Of a stretch of 64,000 bases of DNA, positions 57,503-64,000 are shown one piece after another. The notes under the pieces were generated by a model. That model did no database searches. It was given only the letters and a program-made list of their open reading frames with translations, and was not told the origin of the DNA. The position numbers and the translations under genes were made by a program. Position 1 is the first letter of the stretch, and each line of letters starts with the position of its first letter. This stretch comes from Microcebus murinus (lineage: Eukaryota > Chordata > Mammalia > Primates > Cheirogaleidae). The stretch spans positions 80,607,001 through 80,671,000 of the forward strand of contig NC_134106.1 of NCBI RefSeq assembly GCF_040939455.1, in the 5' to 3' direction.

Positions 57503-60019
57503 TTAATAATAGTGGAGAAAAATAAATGTTTTCAGTCTAACCCCCCTAACACTTCTTAATTTAGCTGAGCCTCATGTTTGCCAAAATTACAGTGTCCTAT
57601 TCACATCCAAATGAAATATGGATTTAGAAACAGTGTTATATAGAGATTTGAGGGGATTGTGGGAAGGTTGATCAACCTGACTGTGAGAATAAAAATTCTT
57701 GTGTCGTTTATGAAGAAAACAAGGTCAACAGCCCCACATGCAGGGTTTCTTATTGTACTTACCTGTTTCAGTCCCTTGGCCCAGGCACCCCCCTCGGGGC
57801 TCACACGCTCTGGGGTGTGACATTTTAGCAACAGGCTACTTTTCGCCTCGGTAAAGCGAATCCAAAACTGCTCCAGGGAAAAGAGTTTTCCACCAGTGGT
57901 ATGCCTACAACTGCATTCTCTTTAGGGCAGGAAGACAGGTTGGGCTTCAGAACTTTCCCAAAAGATGGCCAAGGCACCTATTGGCTCGTCACTTCTATCT
58001 GTCCCTCTGCCCTGAGCTGGGCCCTCCCCAGGGCGAATGATCTCAGCCCGCCAGCCACGTGTGTCTGGCCGAAACCCAGGCTGAGGAGACACCGCCTGAA
58101 GGAGCAGCATCTAAAGCAATGTTTCCCAAACGCTGTTCTGTGGAACACCAGGTCTCCCGGATGTTAACAGATCTTCACCAGCAGAAGTCCCGTGATTAAC
58201 CAAATGCGCGATTGCATATCAAAGTGCCTGAAAAGAAAAGCCTGGTAGAAACCGACCTCTTTTACCTGGTTGAAACCAGCCTTCCGCCACAGTGTTGGAC
58301 TCAGGAACCTCTACTGAGAGTTTTTTGCCAGAAGCACACACAAAATCCACTCTACACCAGGCTGTTGGGGAAAAAATCATCTCATGATACTCATTGTCCG
58401 AAACACGCCACATAACAAATGTCTCAGAATGTGTGTGAAGGGCTGGGTGGGAGCTGGCACCTTCTCCCTTTCTGATGAAACAGCCATGTAACTCGTTCCC
58501 CTTTTCATTACAGGAAACTCTGAGTCAAACTTGACATTCATTCACAGCAAAGAATCGGTCTCTACCGTGAGCATATTGGCTTTCTTCCTCTTCCCATATC
58601 CTTATTGTTTTGATTTTATTCTGGGTAAATTCACACCTACGAGGTACAATGTATGGTACCTGGGGAGGGACACACTTATATCTTTGACTCAAACTGTACA
58701 AAAGTGATTCGTGTAACCAAAACGTTTGTACCCTGTAATATCTTGAGAAAAACAAGACAAAACAAAACCTTCTGTTAATATGAACTTTGATAAACCACTT
58801 CCAAAATGTTTTAGGAACTATCTGAGTGTGTTTCGAGAGGAGAATGTGTCTAAGAAGGCCTGACCCAGCTATGACAGTTAGTGTTGGCACATGGTGATGT
58901 AATAATACCTATGGTCACCAGGGTCAGCAATGGGATCAGAGCCCAAGCTCACATTGTGACAAGTTCCTCAGACCTCAAGCCACTGTTAAATGGGCTTCAA
59001 TTGTTGTTGTTGTTGTTTTTTTAAAGCATTAAAAAATAATGACTACCACATTCCTTGTATCCTGGTAAAGCATTTGATGGCAAAAAGAAAAATCTCAGGG
59101 AGACAATTCTTTTTACATTTCCATTTCATGGGAAGAACACAGACTGCATTTAAATAAGAGAGTAGGTTAGACATGTTTTATTTCAAAATTCAAATTCATC
59201 AGCAAAGGGGGTGGCTGTTTCCTTAGGCTTTCTTTGAACATGTTACCACATACAACATGCACACTGTACTATTCTTAGGAAATATCTATTGTTGAATTTT
59301 AAACAGAAAGGAATGCACAGAGCGAAGAAGAGGGCCTCCCAACAAACACCCACAGTCCTGTTCCTTGGAAGATGTATTGAGTTAAAATTAAATTATTTTC
59401 CAAAGGACAACATTAAGGCATATGCAATATGGGAAAAACCAACTTAAACATCTGGTAATATGATACTAGTTAAATAGTTAAAGTATGGTGGAATACTATG
59501 AAATCAAAAAATGTGAATTACAAAATATGTAACAGTAGTATTGCTGCAGTATTAAGCACTGAATTTGGAATAATTGTAATCCTTTGATTTTTTTTTTAGT
59601 CAAAATTTTCCATCTTCAGTCAGAGGCATTGAAACAAATAAAATTAAAGTTTATTCTAAGAAAACTAAATAAGTACAAAAGAAGTTCAAATAATTAGTTT
59701 TTCAAATCATGACATTTTAGAAATTTGTAGCATTTATACTCCTGCAATTAGCCTAAAATAGCACTAAGACTCTTGGGACACCCTGTATTATTTATTTAAT
59801 ACAGCAAGTTACAGTGTGTACAGGATGTCTCCAATTCTGTAAAGCATAACATGTATGTCTATATGTTCATAGGAAAAAGGTCTGTAGAATTATAAAGAAG
59901 CATATTTACAAAGCTATTTTCTCTGTTGTGGGATATTTGCTTTTTATTTGTTTGTTTTCTGTGTTTTCCACATTTTCTACGGTCAACATACACAGAATTT
60001 TTAATATGCAACTGCCGTC
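57503..60019. other. Intergenic, 2.5 kb, no gene seen
   Basis: A hAT-like patch lies around 58115-58165 (gcaatgtttcccaaacgctg, ctgtggaacaccaggtctcc). The phrase gggacaccctgtatt near 59777 recalls a mariner end, but no partner end is found. The rest is unassigned. Confidence 0.6.
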
Positions 60020-60476
60020 CTGAACTCCCAGGCCTCGGATTGGCTGTTAGGAACTGGGCTGCACAGCAGGAGGTGAGTGGTGGGTGAGCACAGGGCTAGC
60101 AAATCTTCATCTGTATTTATAGCTGCTCCCCATCAATCACATCATGACATAAGCTCCGCCTCCTGTCAGATCAGCCCCAGCATTAGATTCTCATAGGAGT
60201 GCAAACGCTACCTTAAACTGTGCATGCAAGGGATCTAGGTTGCATGCTCCTTATAAGAATCTAATGCCTGATGATCTGAGGGGGAGCTGAGGTGGTGATG
60301 CTAGCATTGGGGAGCGGCTGCAAATACAGATTAACATTAGCAGAGAGTTTTGACTGCACAATAAATGTAATGCACGTGAATCATCCCCAAACCATCCCCC
60401 CACCCCACCCCTTGGTCTATGGAAAATTTTCTTCCATGAAACTGGACCCTGGTGCCCAAAAGTTTGGGGACCACTG
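60020..60476. mobile_element. MER1-like hAT-Charlie element
   Basis: Contains ggctgttaggaactgggctg, ctccgcctcctgtcagatca, cattagattctcataggagt, its near inverse ataagaatctaatgcctgat, and ends ttccatgaaactggaccctg with ttggggaccactg. This is the layout of MER1A/MER1B, a non-autonomous Charlie-group element. Near full length, moderately diverged. Confidence 0.82.
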
Positions 60477-62142
60477 GTATAGAAGGAAAAACATATCCTT
60501 ACTATAATGTTAATAGATGCAAGGAGACATTTCTGGTTGCCTGCCTTTTCTCCTTCCAAACTGCACCGATGAGGTTCAGGTATTTGACCCTGGGCAGCCC
60601 AAGGCCACAGAGGGAACTGAGCCCAGTCACCTCTGGCTGGGGTTCGATGGGGCAAGGGTGTCCCATCCCTGCAGCAGTGGGCATAGGACTGACTCTGGAC
60701 AATGAGACTTGCCGGCAAAGAGGCTGAAGGCATCAGAGAAAAGTGTCCTTACTTTTGAGTGACAGCTGTAGGGAGAGATAGCCTCTTTCTGTTCCCTGGA
60801 GTCTGCGTGGATGGAGAGGCCTGGACCTGCTGCTGCCATGGTGAAGCCAGCACGTGTGGAGAGCCACAGAGGATCTCAGGCAATGGGGTAGGGACCTCAG
60901 GACTAGCCAACGCCAACACCTGCCTGACAGCCGTCCGTCTAAACCTAAAACCCAACACTCGTCCTTCATGTTTATGCCAATTTGAATTTGTGATTTGTTT
61001 CTTTTATGCTCAAAGTCTCCCAGCAGATATTGGTCCTTCTGAAATCCTTTCTGCCACTGACCAAAGCTTTTCAACCTGTCATCCCCAGTGAATGACTGAG
61101 GCTCAGCTGATCTGAGGCCCATGGGCAGATGGCATCTCCCAATTTTCCTTCCTGGAAAATGTATTATTACCCTGGAGCTTAAGGTTTTCCATGTGTTTTC
61201 TTTTCTGGAGAAGGGTATTTATTTTTAATGCACTGAGGGGAGGAAGTGAGAAGGCCCAGAAGCACCTTTTTCAAGGGAAACTTCACTCTCTGAGATTTTT
61301 CCTTTACATTAAAATCAGCTAGTCTGCTTGTGGTTTTCATCCTCGGGGGCCCTAAATAAAACCCGGAGGAAGCTGAGTGTCGCATGGGTGCTGGGGAGCA
61401 TCAGAGCGGGAAATGACGAGTGTGGAGGTGTTGGGGACCGTGGCACACCCGGAGGGCGCCCCACCTGGAGAAGGTGGCACCTCCCTGGCTGCAGCTCAGG
61501 GCTCCATGTGAGGCGTGCGCCTGGCCAGCCAGTCCCTTCCTGCCCTTAACCGGAACCATGTGTTGTTAATGACGCAACCTGCGCTTGTCTCTGAGGTTGG
61601 GTCTGTCGAAATCCCCAAAGCATTTCCCCCCAGCGCCCTCCACGCGGCCCTCTCCCATCCTTCACACAAACGAGTGCAGAAAAGAGATTGCCCTTCTAAT
61701 CTCTAGCTGCATGCAGGCCTACATCATAGTAAAAACCATATAATAATTATACAAATGATAGATCATTTTGACACATATGCTTTATGTCTTGCTTTGAATT
61801 TTTGTTAGATGACTGTCCAACAGGGAGACAGTCGGGTGAGTGGCGGCGACCCTTTGTAACTCTCCGTGTGGATACAATATTGAGGTTTGTGTCTGCCTGC
61901 TTCATCTTAAATGCAGGATCTGGTCAATTCCATCTTTTTAGTTTAGACTCTTAGTTCTAATTTATACACGTTTTCTTGCTTTTGAGCCTGTCGTCCAACA
62001 AATTAACTTTTGCCTTGTGCTGTTTGCATGGTTGAGAAATAAATATGTTCTTTTGGTTTTGAGGCAGACCCAAATTTAGAAGGAAGATGTTCTTACCTAA
62101 GGAGGTCTCCCAATCCCTCAGGATAAAAATAGAATCTTGGAT
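60477..62142. other. Intergenic, unassigned; possibly an old LTR piece
   Basis: Overlapping open frames on both strands (up to 160 codons) around 60251-61122 run partly through the MER1-like element and show no domain. A GC-rich section at about 61330-61560 has a few CpGs but is too short for a CpG island. Confidence 0.6.
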
Positions 62143-62145
62143 TCA

Positions 62146-62153
62146 TGTGTGTG

Positions 62154-62190
<37 letters not shown>
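62146..62190. repeat. (TG)n microsatellite
   Basis: About 20 TG units with one early interruption (gtgcatg). Likely polymorphic. Confidence 0.93.
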
Positions 62191-62192
<2 letters not shown>

Positions 62193-62912
62193 TTGCTTTT
62201 TAATTAATCAGGAGTTTATTTTTGTATATGACGTGAGATAGGGGATCAAGCTTCCCCCTACTCCAGATGATAGGCAGTTGTGCTAGCACCTTTCTTTACC
62301 AATAGTTTGGATCATATCTTTAACATTAATTTTGAAATTTTTCCACCTATAATCATAAGAGGTATTGGTCTATCCTTTGTTTTGGTCATTGTTATAAAAC
62401 TTTGTATTAAAGTGATGCTAGCTTTGAAAAGTGAATTGAGGATATTGTCAAGTTTCTAGCATTTGGCATAGATTAAATGACACTGGAATTAACTGAGAGC
62501 GGGGGTAGGGGGCTCGGTCGTGGAACCATCTGGTCCCACGTGCCCTTTTCAATGGCATGCGTTTTGCTTCCCTCTTCAGGCTCATCTGTGGTAACTGCTC
62601 TATTCAAGTTTTCTACTTCTTGTTTCATTCTGTTAATTTACATTTTGCACGGAAGCCACCTGTTTCCAAGTATGTTGCCATAGCATTATGATCAGTATTG
62701 CTCCATAGCAGTCTCGCTTGTCCTTGTATCTGGGATTATCTGACTTTCTCAGTCTATTCACGCACACTTTTGCCGTGTTTGATTTTTGCCTTTATCTGTC
62801 TTGCAAGATGTTTGCCTGCATTAGTAATATTGGTCATTTTAGTGAAATGTTTGGATTTTTTAATCTTTTCTACTATGTTTCAATTTTTTTGTTTGTTTGT
62901 GTGGTTTTTTTT
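62191..62912. other. Intergenic, unassigned
   Basis: T-rich sequence with possible antisense L1 character (agtttctagcatttggcata, tctacttcttgtttcattct) but not firm. Confidence 0.5.
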
Positions 62913-62920
62913 GTTTTTTT

Positions 62921-63241
62921 TTTTTTTGAGACAGAGTCTCTCTCTGTTGCCCAGGCTAGAGTGCCGTGGCCTCAGCCCAGCTGACAGTAACCTCAAACTC
63001 CTGGGCTGAAGCGATCCTCCTGCTTCAGCCTCCTGAGTAGCTGAGACTACACACATGCACCACCATGCCTGGCTAATTTTTTCTATATATTCTTAGTTGT
63101 CTAGCTAATTTCTTTCTGTTTTTAGTAGAGACAGGGATCTCACTCTTGCTCAGGCTGATTTCGAACTCCTGAGCTCAAACCATCTGCCGCCTCAGCCTCC
63201 CAGAATGCTAGGATTACAGGTGTGAACCACCATTCCTGGCC
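62921..63241 (-). mobile_element. Strepsirrhine-type Alu, antisense, dimeric
   Basis: T-run then gagacagagtctctctctgt, tagagtgccgtggcctcagc, and a middle part reading ctatatattcttagttgtct before gtagagacagggatctcact. It ends tgctaggattacaggtgtga and accaccattcctggcc. The 'agagtgccgtgg-ctcagcc' right arm and 'atgctaggattacagg' left arm are the variants of lemur and galago Alus, not of monkeys and apes. This is the strongest whole-Alu evidence for a strepsirrhine source. Confidence 0.9.
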
Positions 63242-63596
63242 TCCTTCGTACTTTTTACTTTACAAAACTACACCTGTGGTTAAACAAAACTCTCCTCCCA
63301 TGCACCTGTACATGTGACCATGGGTGCAGAAAAACCCATATCTGAGCTGATTTCTGTCTCTTTGAATTCTGCCCACAAGCCTCTGCAAACCCTGACTGCT
63401 GCCTGGCTTTCACTGTGTACTACCTATTCTTTGCCCCGTCCCCTCCACTCCCAGCCCTCGCTTCTCACTTCTGCTCAATCACCCACAGTGGGGAAGTTTC
63501 CATTTCAGTTGAAACTGGTACATTGAGTTCCCGGTTTGTAATAGCGTTCACTTCTGGAGCGCTTCGAGCATCTTACGCAATTTGATTTTGCCACCG
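63242..63596. other. Intergenic, unassigned
   Basis: No named repeat or coding sequence seen. Confidence 0.6.
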
Positions 63597-63958
63597 CTAT
63601 GGTCTGAATGTTTGTGTCTCCCTCGAATTCACATGTTGAAATTCTCGCCCTCAAGGTGATGGTACTAGGAGGTGGGGCCTTTGGGAGGTGATTAGGTCAC
63701 GAGGGTGGAGCCTTCATGAATGGGATCAGTGTCCTTACAAAAGGGGCTCAAGGGAGCTTGTTTGCTCTTTCCACCGAGTAAGGACACAGTGAGACAGTGC
63801 TGTCTCCGAAGCAGGAAGCAGGCCCTCACCAGACACCCAATGTCCCCGTGCCTTGATCTGAGACTTCCAGCCTCCAGAACTGTGAATAATACATTCGTGT
63901 TGTTTATAAGCCACCCAGTCTGTAGTGTTTGTTATAGCAGCCCGAATGGGCTAAGACA
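63597..63958 (+). mobile_element. MaLR-type (MLT/MST-like) solo LTR
   Basis: Contains attcacatgttgaaattctc, ggtggggcctttgggaggtg, cttccagcctccagaactgt and ccacccagtctgtagtgttt, ending cccgaatgggctaagaca. This is a near-complete LTR of the ERVL-MaLR group, retrovirus-related and old. No internal viral genes are present. Confidence 0.8.
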
Positions 63959-64000
63959 GCCCCCAAACACTGAAGGGGCCTGAGATGAGCAAAGTGCTTA

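Noticed and set aside
59770..59790. gggacaccctgta as a second mariner end
   Set aside because: No matching inverted end or TA-flanked partner was found nearby.
60251..61122. Overlapping frames of up to 160 codons on both strands
   Set aside because: Partly inside a MER1-like element; open on both strands because the DNA is GC-rich. No recognisable protein.
61330..61560. Possible CpG island or promoter
   Set aside because: Too short, too few CpGs, and no gene start beside it.
45800..63958. Endogenous retrovirus with genes
   Set aside because: Only isolated MaLR-type LTR sequences are present; no internal viral coding region is seen.

Overview
The window is mammalian nuclear DNA, most likely from a strepsirrhine primate and best matched by a mouse lemur (Microcebus). 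Three things point there. Alu copies carry strepsirrhine left- and right-arm variants (62921-63241, 53804-53968, and a young one-arm copy at 40156-40290). A TTAA-flanked piggyBac derivative at 24539-25243 belongs to a family I know as recently active in the mouse lemur lineage. The host gene is a close relative of human MAP4K4. The species call is inference; 'mammal, primate' is close to certain.

Positions 1 to about 39466 hold the 3' half of MAP4K4 (HGK/NIK), a Ste20-family kinase, on the + strand. The kinase domain lies upstream of the window. I place 19 coding exons, all with GT-AG introns and all joining in one reading frame: 2670 coding bases, 889 residues plus stop when everything is included. 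They encode the end of the coiled-coil/proline-rich linker, the long Ser-rich middle region, and the C-terminal citron-homology (CNH) domain, ending LLSW-stop at 35408-35410. The linker is built for alternative splicing: an internal alternative acceptor in the first exon, a 78-residue cassette, a NAGNAG tandem acceptor, a 9-nt microexon encoding GEV, and a 64-residue Ser-rich cassette. All of these change the protein by whole codons. A long 3'UTR of about 4 kb with several AATAAA signals follows.

The introns carry old Alus, MER5-like and MIR fragments and antisense L1 pieces. The 6.6-kb intron 20156-26784 is the richest: it has a full-length decayed mariner (20613-21868) and a piggyBac derivative cleanly inserted into an older antisense L1. 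A small hAT element with a perfect 8-bp target duplication sits in the last intron (33982-34172).

From about 39467 to 64000 I see no convincing gene. It is intergenic DNA: a young one-arm Alu, MaLR-type LTR remnants, MER20-like and MER1-like hAT elements, a dense L1 stack (about 48880-56680) with a nested MER2 and Alu fragment, simple repeats, and unassigned sequence. I found no CRISPR array, rRNA, tRNA, or prokaryotic or viral gene set, so the interest lies in transposon biology and alternative splicing.
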